Origin: Rhyzopertha dominica
Taxonomy: Eukaryota > Arthropoda > Insecta > Coleoptera > Bostrichidae
Assembly (NCBI GenBank): GCA_025024175.1
Contig: QCXZ01000041.1
Location: forward strand, 23,617,786-23,681,785
Length of the DNA: 64,000 nucleotides
Direction: 5' to 3'
Below are positions 10,558 through 23,500 of this stretch, one piece after another; positions within the stretch are counted from its first letter, which is position 1, and every line of letters starts with the position of its first letter. Under the pieces are notes generated by a model, which saw nothing but the letters and a program-made list of their open reading frames with translations, searched no databases and was not told where the DNA came from. A program made the translations under genes and the position numbers.

Positions 10558-12264
10558 CGGTTCTCTTTTGAACGTGCATATATATAACCCTCAAAAAGTC
10601 ACTGTTAAATTATAAGCTTTAACGAACAGTTAGTAATACCGTTGTTTAAATATTGTAATATTCAGATTCAGACATCGATAATACCCGAACTCTCTGCTGA
10701 CTTGTGACAGGAATCTAGAATCTACCACAATTTACTTAATTCTACTACAATTTCTCAGTAGATGCTGCTACACTATTTTATAATGCAGGAGTAGCTCTGG
10801 TGTGTACCTAACATAGAAATAGTAGGTACTATAGGTACTTTACTTACTGTATGTCTGTTCTAAAAACGAACCTAATGATTAAAAAAGCGCTTTTTAAAAA
10901 GGACACCTACAAATTTCTGCTATTTTGTGTTCTTTTCTGTGTTGTAAACCTTCCTTAAATAAATACAATTATAATTTTTGTCTTTAGTTGAACGTTTTTT
11001 ATAGTACATGATAGAACCCAAAAGCTTTGATATGTATCAAATGATATATATCCAAATTATTTGTTATGTATTAACGTAATGTGACATTAATACTTTAAAA
11101 TAAAACCACAGCAAATGTGTACAGCATGTTTACTTCAGTGCGACTGTGAATATGCGCTGGCTGCTCTGCAGCAGGGTTTTTAGGTAAAAAAACAGGGCAA
11201 CAAAAACTTGCCCCAGTGCTATACACTATACAACATTATATAAATAAAATATTTTTTGAAAACTGCCTCTATTACTGGCGATTTGCATAACTGGAACTGA
11301 TTTATGGATGAGAAAAACTCCATAAATGAAAGATTTTTACTGAAAATTGTACACAATAGACTCATACTTTTTAATAGACTTGCTGAGAGCCACTTTTACA
11401 TTGCTTAACTCAATACAATCCTTAAATTGAAACTAACAACAAAAGCAATTGCAATCATTTTGATCCGAAACATACGCTGCTTTGAAAATAAGTAGCAAAA
11501 ATATTGGATATCTCAAGTGGAGTACTGCCCATTAGACCACGATAAAATAGGGTTTCTGATAAACCCCACCACCCTCTCTAGAATTCCATAGGTAAATTTG
11601 AAAGTAATGAGCCTTCAATACCACGAATATACTTTATTCTGCTTTAAATAATTTCCTCAGCTCTCAAAATCAAAATGTAGTTGTTTTTACGTCTATTGTT
11701 TTTGAAATGTTTGAGTTTTCTTGCCTATAATAAGAGATTTTGTTGCACTATCAAAACACTTTGCTACAACGGCTAAATAGTTATTTTCTTCATTGTTTAT
11801 TTATTATAGGTCTGACAATAGAGCAAAAGAAAACTTAACCATTTTATGAAGAGACCCAATATCATTTAGAAACTGCCAGTCTAGTGCTTGGATACGTTAA
11901 TTCACTATAGGATACAGTGTCGAACCTCTACATTAATACATTCAATGGTTATTATAAAATGAGGGATGATAAGCATCAATAACGATCACCAAAGGACCAC
12001 ATTCTCTTACTAACACACATTCATGATTACAAAAATTACTAAGCCTAATGTTCAACTAATATTACTTACATTATTAAACTGAAAAAAGCCGCGAATTGCA
12101 AAATTATCGTGCACAAATTGGTATATGATACAAGCTGCATCATGCAGTAACAAACGATGATCATTTTCATCATAAAAGGGACATCTTACATAAGGGGGGC
12201 TATAGACCTCTACAACATAAACAGATCATGTAACGGGGTCCATTGATGAACACTACCACATTAA
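10558..12264. other. Intergenic, no recognised gene
   Basis: AT-rich and without a supported gene, RNA or repeat boundary. Stop codons are frequent in all frames. Confidence 0.4.
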
Positions 12265-13034
12265 CCCTTAAGTATGGACGTGCCGTCTCACAGACGGCAG
12301 CGGAACTAAAAATGCTGCATTTTCAAAATTGGTAACGCCCACAATGTTGCCATTTCATGTATTCCAAGCCTGATTGGTCTTTAGTTTTTGTACCTAATAT
12401 GGTAAACCAGTGTCTTAAAATACGTGGGTATTCTAGAGATTTAGTTGACGAGTAGTCTCACAAACGGCACGTCCGCGTTTACGCTATAAAATTAGTCGGG
12501 AAATTGCTGCGGAAAAAAGGCCGGACCATCAGAACGTGAGCCTATTGGATCCAGATTTTGACTAAACAGTTTTAAATTGGTTCAATGAAGTAGGAAGTGA
12601 TGTCAGTGATATTGATGAAGTCCCAGATGAAAATTTTGACGAATCTGAGTACGACAGTAACTCTGAATGATGATGAAAGTGAAACGTCAGCTATAGTACA
12701 TCAAATGGAGAACCACTTTTTTTGTAACTATATAACCTTTTTAAACATGTACCAAGTAATAAATGTATTATAAAACACTACTAGTGCTTTGTTTACTCAC
12801 ATGTATTGAACACACTGCAATTTAGAGCACGCTTCAAAATAACTAGTCCTGTCATCAACCATTTTATATATTTTTTTTGTTATTATCTAATTTACCAAAT
12901 ACAATAAGCCAAAGATGAACAAAAAATAATGGTTGCAAATTTTATTTAGAAAATTTTAGGTTTTTTGCCCTAATATATTTTGCCATCTCCCAGTCCATGT
13001 TGACGTTAGAAAATCCCACGTCCGCACTTAAGGG
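12265..13034. mobile_element. Non-autonomous piggyBac-like element with TTAA duplication
   Basis: TTAA at 12261-12264 and 13035-13038 flanks ends CCCTTAAGTATGGACGTG and, inverted, CCCTTAAGTGCGGACGTG. TTAA targets and CCCTT-type ends are the signature of piggyBac transposons. An 8-bp stem hairpin TGCCGTCT-CAC-AGACGGCA sits at 12281-12299, and related words recur at 12454-12472. At 770 bp it cannot encode a transposase. Confidence 0.85.
12548..12670 (+). pseudogene. Acidic N-terminal fragment of a piggyBac-like transposase
   Basis: The plus frame reads DPDFD, a stop, then TVLNWFNEVGSDVSDIDEVP and DENFDESEYDSNSE followed by TGA. An acidic Ser/Asp/Glu-rich N-terminus with a short aromatic motif is typical of piggyBac transposases. 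The catalytic core has been deleted. Confidence 0.5.
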
Positions 13035-13856
13035 TTAAATATGCACCTATAATTCTTTGTTCAAAACAAAATCAAAATAAATTATTATATCTTGCACAAA
13101 ACACTCAGAACTTTCATCATTAAGCCTTGGTTCAGTCAACACAATAGGAAAATATTAGGGACGGAAAAGATGGTGAAAAATTTACAGATTAAAATTACTT
13201 CATCAAGAACTATCGATATTCAAAACAGCATGTTAATCCAATTTCAAATTGTAGTTGTGTAAATTTGGAAAGTTTTATTGGTTTTTCCAGGTANATTTTC
13301 NAAAGCATTNGAGGACAATCGGAAAATTTTTCACCAACATATATATTATAGGAAACTACACTTGCATACCAAGTTTCATCTCGATAGCTCAAATAACAAA
13401 GAAAATATCTGAAAAATACGAAAATGCACCCAAAATTTNTACTGAAGCTTTATAACATACTTACCAACATTATCAATTCAAAATCTCAACTTTTATCATG
13501 AAAATATAAATTTTTATTTTTAATTGACATTAAAAAATTTAGCTTGACTAGACAAGCCAAGATATCCGGAATAAGATTGCATAAACTGCAAGAATTGTTC
13601 ATTTATAATTACTACAATTGTGTGATAATACCGCACATATACAAAAATGTAATATATGACTTTACTATTTATTCTTTTTTTTACCGCTACTGAATTCTTT
13701 TGTTAAATGAAACAACATTTATTTTAAAATTGTATATTCACATGCCTTACCAAATATAAAGTTTTGAATGGCACAGCACTAAAAACTGTGTATCTATGTT
13801 AAAACATACCTACCAAATATAAGAAATAAAATAGAAATATCTTTAAAGTAAATATA

Positions 13857-13862
13857 TTTTAT
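13857..13862 (-). promoter_or_regulatory. Candidate Actn polyadenylation signal
   Basis: TTTATT on the plus strand is AATAAA on the gene strand, about 530 nt past the Actn stop. Other AATAAA copies occur near 13721 and 13668, so the true cleavage site is not decided by sequence. The stretch 13863-14388 would then be 3' UTR. Confidence 0.3.
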
Positions 13863-14388
13863 TTTGAAGGGAGTTAGTATACTTTGGGCAGATACTTGAT
13901 TTTTACACAATTAAACTTGAACCAAAAAAAAAGTATGATCAATTTAAATGTTTCCTATCAAACTGTAAAAGAACGAATTGATTGACATATATTTGCGGGT
14001 AGGGCGCAGTTGATAGTAAACATTTAAATACAAACAGAACTGTACACTTCAAGCCTTTATAAATAAATAAATTCAAGCAAAAAAAAACAAAAAATATTTG
14101 GGCACCCAGCGATATTATTACTTAATAAATAAATATAACATCTGAATAAAAGAAATATCGATTTTTTCAGATTGATGCTAAACCAATCCNTCGTTCAGCC
14201 ATTTACTACAGCTGCTGATTTCATAGACTAAGAAACTAAAAATCGTTTTTAATGTTGTTAGCCTATGAAAACAATACTAAACACATACCGCATAAATGTA
14301 GATGACAAAAAGGGGAAAAATGAAACGCAATGAGATATGATTCTCGCTGATATTTCAAACCTCGATTAAAATATGGGGCGATCCCTTT

Positions 14389-14547
14389 TTAAAGATCTGA
14401 CTCGCCATAGAGTGCTGTTGAGAATGACATATAGTCTAACGCTCCAGGTACTGCCCCTGGTCCTTTGAAAGGAGGCATTCTCTGAATGCAATATTCTGCC
14501 TGGTCTGGTGGCAGCTCTCGCCTGAGCTCATCCGGTAAAATGTATGG
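14389..14547 (-). CDS. Actn: Actn terminal coding exon
   Basis: This exon encodes the last 52 residues, [40 protein letters not shown] and [12 protein letters not shown], then TAA at 14391-14389. [14 protein letters not shown] and the GESDL end are family hallmarks. This C-terminal EF-like module binds titin-type Z-repeats and other partners in known alpha-actinins, and GESDL can act as a PDZ ligand. The acceptor TTTTTCCAG ends at 14548. It follows the previous exon in phase 0 (AADK-PYIL) across a 5.6-kb intron. Confidence 0.97.
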   Translation of the reverse strand, partial: PYILPDELRRELPPDQAEYCIQRMPPFKGPGAVPGALDYMSFSTALYGESDL

Positions 14548-17500
14548 CTGGAAAAAAATTATGAAATTAAAGTTAAAACACAAGTAGTATTTTATAGCAG
14601 TTATTATTTTAGCTAATGTAATCTTACAGAGATCTTGGAGGGCAGGTTCGAAGTTAAAGAATCCGGTAAATTTTCTTATCATTTGAAATTTAATTGCAAC
14701 GAACATGTCATCAAAATATATATGAAATAATAACCAATTTTCTTGGAAAAGTTCCAAAAAAAATATTGAAATTCTGACAATACAGTCAAAATTGTAAATA
14801 ACAATAAAAAACTTCGAATTAGGATACTGAAGTAAAAATTCTAACTTTGTTTCGAACTTACCCTTCAAATTTTTGAATTTTTTCTCAGAATTTTTACATT
14901 AGAGTCGGAATTTAAAAATAAAAATAAAATGGCCTTCTACTCCATAGAGATATGACTTAATATATTATTTTGTTAAATGGCAACCCTACTTTTTATAACT
15001 ACTTTTAAAGCGCATATTGCACCTCCAGAAAAACAATGACCCAATTACAAATTTTGAAGTTTTTTAGTTAATTATCTCAAATGTGTCAGAAATAATTATT
15101 CTTTCCATGGTACAACGACCTAATTGTGGTATGCACAGGGCATATACTAAGTTCAATCCATAGTAATATCATTCTTAAATTTTATGAACCATCATTTTCA
15201 TTACATTTATTTTTTCAAATACTAATTTGCTCAATACGCTATCTTCTCAAAACAAATATCAGTTTTAATAAATTACTTCTGAGATTAAGTTTTGTCAAGT
15301 ATAATAATGTCAGAGAGGAACAATGACGCAAACAGAAAATCATTAACTTCCATAGGCTGTAGCTGCTAATTTTTTTGGAATATTCAGCAAACTGAATTTT
15401 AAACTCAAATAAATTTGCTGTATATTATAGCTGTCTTCATTAGTTGCTTAGTTAACCAATGATAAAAGATTAAAAACAAAATTAAATCGACTTTCCCGAG
15501 GAATAGACTTTTTGCACTTGTGTCCGTTGTTCTCCTGGAGGTTCAATATCATATTATACATTATTGGAAATGCCATACTTTTATTTGGTGTCATAAAATG
15601 TTAAACAAAAACATTTGGCTATTCTGTGCTTTGTACTGCAAAAGGTTGTGTCTCGAATAAAATTATCTTGTTTCCACAAAATGGTGTGCTTCCCTATTTC
15701 GCAAGACCTGCTTTTGAACCTCTGGATTCAGCATTTCCAGGGATATGGATTGGTAGAAGAAAACCCTTTGAATGTCTACCCACATCTCCAGACCTCACTC
15801 CTTTGGCTACTTTTTATGACGGTACTTAAATGGCAAAATTTTAAGCAAAACTGGCAAATGTTGAGGAGTTGAAAGACGAATTAGAAATTAGTATAGGCTA
15901 ATTTCCCCTGAATCAAACAGAAATGTTTAAAACAAATTTCAGTAACGTTTAGAGGGCAGCTAATTTTTTTTTAATTATGAAGCTGAATTGTTTTATTATC
16001 TTTCAAATAAAACGTTTCTGTTAAACATCTTGTAAATGACAATACAATACAATACAATAATATGGAATTTTGTAGTTATGTATAACTTGATATGCATCCA
16101 GAAACATTTATTTGGAATTATTTGTTACCTATTAATTATGTACAAACAAGCAAAAACCAGAAATAAAAGTTACAATAGATGTACAAAGTTCCCTTTCCAA
16201 GCAGGCAAGATGTCTAAAAGATATTTGAAGTCTTTCTAAAACCCCCTAATTGCCAAAGATTTGTTAGCATTTTTTATTAATTTGTAGCTGCAACTCCTCA
16301 AGGCAACTACCATAGTCTAATGTTTTCCAATTCCANTCCCCCCACCCCAAAAAAACAAAAAGAAATCTACATTTGTTGCTCCTGGTCCAAAGAAATGTTA
16401 TCGAAAGGATCAACCAATGTTTCTGCAGAAAGTTTACATAAGCGGTGCCTGTTAATAGATTTAGTAACAACAGGACCTAGAAACTTGTAACCTACAATAC
16501 CCATCCAATTATTTAACGAAAAACGTGTCTGATGTCCAGATTTCACTAGAGCAAGGGAATTTTTGTCAGCCTAAGCATGCATATTGTAAAAATTAACAAC
16601 TCCATTTTGTGTGATCCAAGCCTCATCAGTAGAATGAATATTGGCAAGAAAACATATCTTCAGCACCATTGCATAGGAACCAACGGCAAAAAACCAAGCA
16701 AACTTGATGACCAAGTGGATTTAAGATCCACACTTGTGCATGGTATGGAGAAACCAACTACTCGTGGAGTATTCCCCAAATAAGAGGAGCAGTCATTTCC
16801 ACCTTGGCTAATATTCTCTGCACACTGATCCCCAGATTATGTTCTATCCATGCTTGAGTTTCTTTCCCTGCTTTAGGAGTAGATTCTGACCTTGGCCTTC
16901 CTGATAAATAGCATTGTTTGGTGAATTCTTCCAAACATACAATGTGAAAGAATCTGGTGATTTGGATAAGCTTCACCATAAAGATGTCACACTTTGTTGT
17001 CAATGTTACTTTGACGACCCATGTTTATGAAAACTTCTTTATTTGTTTTTGTCCATACTATTACCTCTTTAAAATTTTACACCCTTTTTTCAACATCATA
17101 TTTAAAAATAGTCGATAAAGAAGCAGGGCTACCATTAAATGAAATAGTCGATTATTTAATTATGGCTTATTATACTTTAATACACTATAGAATTTCTTAT
17201 GGTCTTTTAGCTTGGGGTCATTCACCTAAATCATAATGAGTTTTCAAAATCAACGGCAGGCAAAAGGATAATGAAAAGATTAAATTACAGGGCCGATTGT
17301 AAAAATGCACTTAAAGAACTTTGTATTTTAATGTTAGGTACCCTGGCTGTACATTTACCAATGCCTGGCTTACATTAAAGGTAATCTTGGAAAATATTCA
17401 ATGTATGGTACATAAGCAGCTTGAATTTGAAGGACAATTCAAGCATTCATATCCAATTTTCCAAATTGTCTAGGAGCTGCCAAAATAGTAACTATTAGTG

Positions 17501-20500
17501 CACAATGTTTTATAATCACCTACCACACCATCTGATAGATTTAGATTTAAGTGAATATTAAATCATTTTTAGAAAGACAGTGTTGATTTTGTGTATTTAT
17601 TGTACTTTATTTTTCTTGTTGCTATTATGTCAGTTATATTTAACCCTTGTGTATACATATTATAGTGTGCTCAACTTATGGGATTTATCGCGGACACCTA
17701 TTTTGCTAGTTTATCTCTGTATGGTGGCAGTACATAGCGGTAAACATCGAAACTGCTACATGGTATTAAATGCGGTAAATCGGAGCTTTGAATTTCGTTA
17801 AAGGGGACTATCAGACTGTACCCCTTCCATCAAACGTCTGCATTACACGACCAGGACCATGGAGCGCGGGTGAGGGAACGTGGGGATAAACAACTTCTAA
17901 TAACAACGTGATTGATATACGATATACGTGCACCTGCACGAGCCATCGAAAAATGAGCATTCCGCACATCATGGCATGCAAATTGCAAAGTTCCGATACG
18001 CAATGGCTATTAATAAAATCTGTAAGTTAAAAAACTGTTTCATACAAAGATCGGTGGCAATTTTGTTAATTTGGCTAATTAGGTAGGAGCTTTTACATTT
18101 GCGACTATACCTATTTTGATATTTATTTCGTAGTTTATGAATTTTTGGTAAAGCATAGCTTTTTAATATTAAGGGATTTTTTAACTTTAATTTGTATTGA
18201 ATGTATTGAAGATTACTATCTATCTGTATATTAAAAATCCTAGTAGGTAACATTTTGGATAAAGAAGACGTGTTTAAAGTTAAACTAATATGAAATTTAT
18301 GAAATTAAATGCTCCCCATATGAAAAAAGTACACAGGCCAAACACAATATAGGTGCCTAAGTATTAAGCCGGATCCATATTAGTAAAAATTTGCGTTGTG
18401 CAGTGTGCGCCATAAAAATGTATTTTAATAATGCAGTGCATACGTGTGGGGCACATAAAAATCACCGTAAAAATATCTGTCGCGCATGATGCACGCTATC
18501 CGTCGGTTGGTGGTTTTTTTGACTAACATCAAAAGGAATTTGCGCTAAAACATAAACGCTATGTAGACGCTTCAAAAATGAAAACAAGATTTGCTGCAAA
18601 ACACATACTATGCACAATGGATATTTTCTTGCTGTTGACATCAGGCCATCAGGTCTTCATGTCAGATGTTTGAATTATCTGAATTACTGTTAGTGTAACT
18701 GGTCCAAAGAAGATGTGCGACGTTCATTGTCCTGTATAATTTGATATCAAAACAAAATAATCAGAACAACAAAAAAAGATTAAGACTTCTAGAACAAACC
18801 ACTGTATCACAGAAAAGCAAGCGATTGGGATGACAGTATTTCCTAAAGTCTAAAATCAGCTGCAAATCTCTTACGGTGCTGCTTTTTTGACGCATGGGCC
18901 GAGCGCTTACGAACGGCACACAACACAAATTGTTAATAATGTGAACCCAGCTTTAGATTAAAAGGCCATAATATGCATCACATAAACAACGGAGACAGAG
19001 AAAAGTCCCCACTAGAACTGCATAATATGAAAGCAGCAGATCCTGGATTTATCATAACCAACGTCAAAAATATAAAACTGTTAACACGTGTCCAACTTAA
19101 TCCCCTTAGAGTCTATTTATCTATATGAAACACATCTGCTAAATACAGATCTTACACCTCGAAATAACCCACTTAACACAAGAGAATAGCCTAATATGTA
19201 ATATAAACAAATTCTTCCCTATATGATTGACTGGCTTTTAGTGTTTTGATTAATAATAGTTGTGTAGCCACTGAAGAGTTCAGCGGAGAGCTGAGATTTG
19301 AAATGCTGCGGGACAGTAAACGTAATATTGAATGATCTGATTTCTTTTGCCTGTTAGACAAAGTACTTATAAATAGGTAGTCAATAAATCGTAAGAGGAA
19401 TAACAAACCAAGCATTTATAAAAAATCGAGTTCATCTTTTAATCAATATCCTGCGATAGGCGTAGGCGTTAGTCTTAGAAAGCTGTGTTAGCAGTTTGTA
19501 TTTTGCATATAAGTACACGAACATTTACAGAGATTACACGTTCATTATACGAATTAAAAACATGATTTGTAAGACAGTATGGCTGCATAAGACATAAGAT
19601 TTTGCTTTTAATACGTATTATAATACAAATTTATATGGATATACTATTTATGATTGGAACTCGTATTCTGCATTCGCATAACTATAGCATCACTTGGCAA
19701 CATCGGCAAAGGAACGGTTTTAAAGTAGGGGACATGAGGGGTACTCAAAATGCCGATAACGTCAATTACTTCTATTTTATAAATTCGTTACAGCACCATC
19801 AAATGTCTGCCCCCAGAAACACTCGCATTTTGCTCCCAAAATCTGTCCGTTTTTTCGCAATGTAGGTGAGCACACTATAATATGTATACCCAAGGGCACA
19901 ATGTATTATAATCACCTACCACACCATCTGATAGATTTAGATTTAAGCGAATATTAAATCAGTTTTAGAAAGACAGTGTTGATTTTGTGTATTTTTTTGT
20001 ACTTTATTTTTCTTGTTGCTATTATGTCAGTTATATTTAACTAAGCTTTCTTCTCTAATTTTTTGCTGTTACTACATTGAAATTTATTTTTTGTGTAAAA
20101 TCATTTAGATTGTGAACACAAATAAATTATTATTAGGTCATATCAACATACCTTATCTGCGGCTAAGATGCGGAAACTATCGATAACCTGTTCAGCAGTG
20201 TCTGTGTCTGTGCTCTCCCTGGTCATGAAGTCCAAGAATGCATCAAAGTGCACGTATCCAGTGCTGTTTGGATCGACTACAGCCAAAATCCTCTGGAAAT
20301 CAATATCTCCCTGCCTGTCCTTACCAATCGAGTATCCTAATGAAACCAGGCATGATTTAAATTCATCTGGAGCCAATCGTCCGGTCCTGTTTTTGTCGAA
20401 GTNATTGAAGGATGACCTGAACTCATTCAATTGTTCTTGTGTGATACCCTTAGAGTCACGGGTCAAGATCTGGTTTTCAACTTCATTGATGTTACGGTTG

Positions 20501-23500
20501 ATTGAGGTCAGAAGCTGTTCCCATCCAACACGTAGAGTTTCCATGGTGTACTGTGTGTATCTGTTTTCGAATATCATGCTTTCCTGTACAGCCTGGTGTA
20601 TTTTCTCGAGTTCTTCAATATGGGGTTTGTAAGCATACACGCCTTGCTCATATTCTTTAAGGCGGTGAAGTTGGTCTTCCAGAGTTCCATGGAGACCCAT
20701 ACCAATGGCAGTGACAGCATCAAGCTGACGTTCAATCCAGGGACCAACAGTGTTGGCCTTTTCAGCAAACTGGCGCCGGAGCATTTCATTATCTGAAAAC
20801 AAAATTTGTGGAAATTAGAGCACAAGATAAAGACAATATCAGAAAACAGGACAGACACCATGGTCTTGTCTTAAAGGAGTAAATTAGCAGGTAAACAACA
20901 AATATAACAATGGAAACTATACAGAGCATATAACTTTATTCTAATAAATATTAATTTACGGTTAAAAGTATTATAAGTATATTCCAGAAAGGAAACGATG
21001 AAAATAAGTTAATACAGAAAACTAGAAAAAGGTAAATGATGTGAAAGTAAAGAAGCAATCAGAAATAGGAAGTGATGAAAATTAAAACACAATACCTAGA
21101 AAAAGAAAACATAAATAAATATTCAAAGAAGCTCTAGACCCCGAAATGCAAAAATATAGAAAACAGGAAAGCATCACAAGACACAAAGTCAAGAAAATGA
21201 TAGGAGGAGAGAAAAACAATAAAGCAGGAGTAAAACCAAAATGGGAAGTTTTGAAAAAATACTATTCTGGAGACAATAAGAGTAAGCTGCAAATATCAAG
21301 AAACTCAAAATTATATACTAAAAAAGGCAGGTGGTGGACATCACATATTCAATATAAAATAAAAGAAAATTATATGAAAAGGTAAAACTTAGTTAAACAA
21401 AAATTTATGAGACTCAGACATAAGAAGCAATTAAGACTGAAAAAAATGAAACCTAAAGAATGAAAAGTATAAACAAACCTATCAGATATTGCACAATAAT
21501 AGATGAAAACAATCGTATGTGACACTAACAAAAACAAAGAAAATCATGAAGAAAAGCAAAACAAGAATTAAAAATGACAACAGAAAACAAAGTTACAGTA
21601 ATTATCAAACAATTAAATTTAAGAAAGGTCTCTATGCAAAATGAAGTAACTGCAAAAATACTGAAATATACCTACATAAAACAAGGAAAAAATGCTACTG
21701 AAACACTGAAGGATATCATATAAGAAAACAAAATATGGAAAGACTGGAACACAGGAATACATATAATAAAAAAATATATAACAAGACTAGAAAAAATATC
21801 CAGAGATCAAGCTAATATTCACAGTAAGATAAATAGGAGATAGGTTAACCTTGAAAGAAAAAACAAGGTACATCAGCTTCACTGATTTACAAAAACCTTT
21901 TGACACAATGAACAGAAGCAAGGTTTGAACAGAGAAGAATAATAAAATGTATGATGGAAAGTATAAAACCAACCATCTTCCTGCATCCTTTGACATGAAT
22001 TATTTTTCAGGAACCAGGATTAAAAAAAATGTTTCTTCAGATAGTACTAATTGTAATCAACATTGTCGAAAGCCAAAACTCTGCTTTTTTATATATAATT
22101 TTTGAAATAAGCTGTTCAAAGGTCTTGCTCCAAAATAGGATATTTTCTTTTACAGCAGTTGTCAAATAATGATTCTCCCATGTTAACATACATAGTTAAG
22201 ATACACCTACACAGGTACAAGATGATAGATCGGCTGTAGCAGAACATCGAATGGAGACTGGCCACATCATCAAATTCGAGGAAGCACAAATGCTGTCGAG
22301 GGAAGCGAGATTCTGGCCGAGACTGTACAAGGAAGCCATCGAAATCCAGAAGAACCCGCACAATTACAACCGAGACCGGGGCATCGACCTACCTGGAATC
22401 TGGAAACCGGTCATGCGTAACAACGNCCACGCGTCAGTGACCCGGACGTGTATAAATACCCGAGCAGGCTAGGACACGTCAGTTTCAGAGCTACTTCTGA
22501 GGAAGACACCGACACGAGTGTCGAAACGTCAAGGTCTAATAACCAACGTGGGAACCAGCCCGGAAAACAACATGTCATCGACAACAACCACGGAAGCCTT
22601 CAAACCAGGTACAAAGTACATTTTGCTGTTAATTATAATGTGGATGAATAATTATTTTAGATATATAAGAAAGAGTAGGGAAGCATGAAGAATATACAAT
22701 GCACTGAAAAATACATTCCTTGCAAAAAAATAAGTACTGACAGACGGGAAGTCTAGCTTCAGTGCTGAAAGGATTTAGTATTTTCAGATACTGAAAAGTA
22801 TTTAAATACATAAAGTATTTAAACCACTTGTACTTTAAATACTTTATCCTGCAGGTATTTAAAATGCTTTAATTAAATTACATTTTGAATTATTTAGTAT
22901 TTAAAATCTGGAAAACTATTTCAAATACTTTTTAGTATTTTTAATACTATTTTGTCTTTTGAAATAGTGTAACAGAGCAGTCAAAACCTGCACAATGCCC
23001 AGTTGTGCATTCAAATTCATTTGGAGGGCAGATATCAGTGATACAATTAATTATATTAAAAGGGTTACCACATCTTAAAAAGAATAAGGAAAACATGCTG
23101 CATTAAAAAGGAGGATTTTCTGACACAAAGGAGGACATTATTTATTTACTAGTTTAAAGCAAAAATAAAAAAAACACAGTCACTATCTCTGGTTTGGGTA
23201 AAATCAAATCGTCCATCAGCCATCACAATAGTTTCTTAGTGCTGCACCATCATCAAGTGGCAAAGTTCAAACTATTGACTGATTAAAAGTTCGAGCACAA
23301 AATAGGGCTAAAGTTGGTTAGATAATAGCAATTGCTTTTCAAAAATTGATATGTCAGACAAGGTATTCAGGANAAATGCAAAAAGGCGGACAAATTGCAA
23401 ACCCACCAGACGGCGGATAGTGTATAGCAAAAAGAGGACATCTCCCCTTTTTGTCAGATGAATGGTAACCCTATATATTAGGCAAATTTATTTTTAAATA

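Larger units (their letters stand above)
14548..20151 (-). other. Actn intron (5.6 kb) filled with transposon relics
   Basis: This is the last coding intron. It holds two decayed DD41D-type transposase fragments (15.6 and 16.3-17.0 kb), a piggyBac-like element flanked by duplicated target, and the Harbinger-type MITE inside that element. A short AATACA-type microsatellite lies at about 16040-16060. The remainder shows nothing supported. Confidence 0.6.

Noticed and set aside
20168..20861. Open frames on the plus strand, and a second minus frame, over the large Actn exon
   Set aside because: They are shadows of the Actn coding frame; only the minus frame with spectrin-repeat and EF-hand residues has splice borders and family residues.
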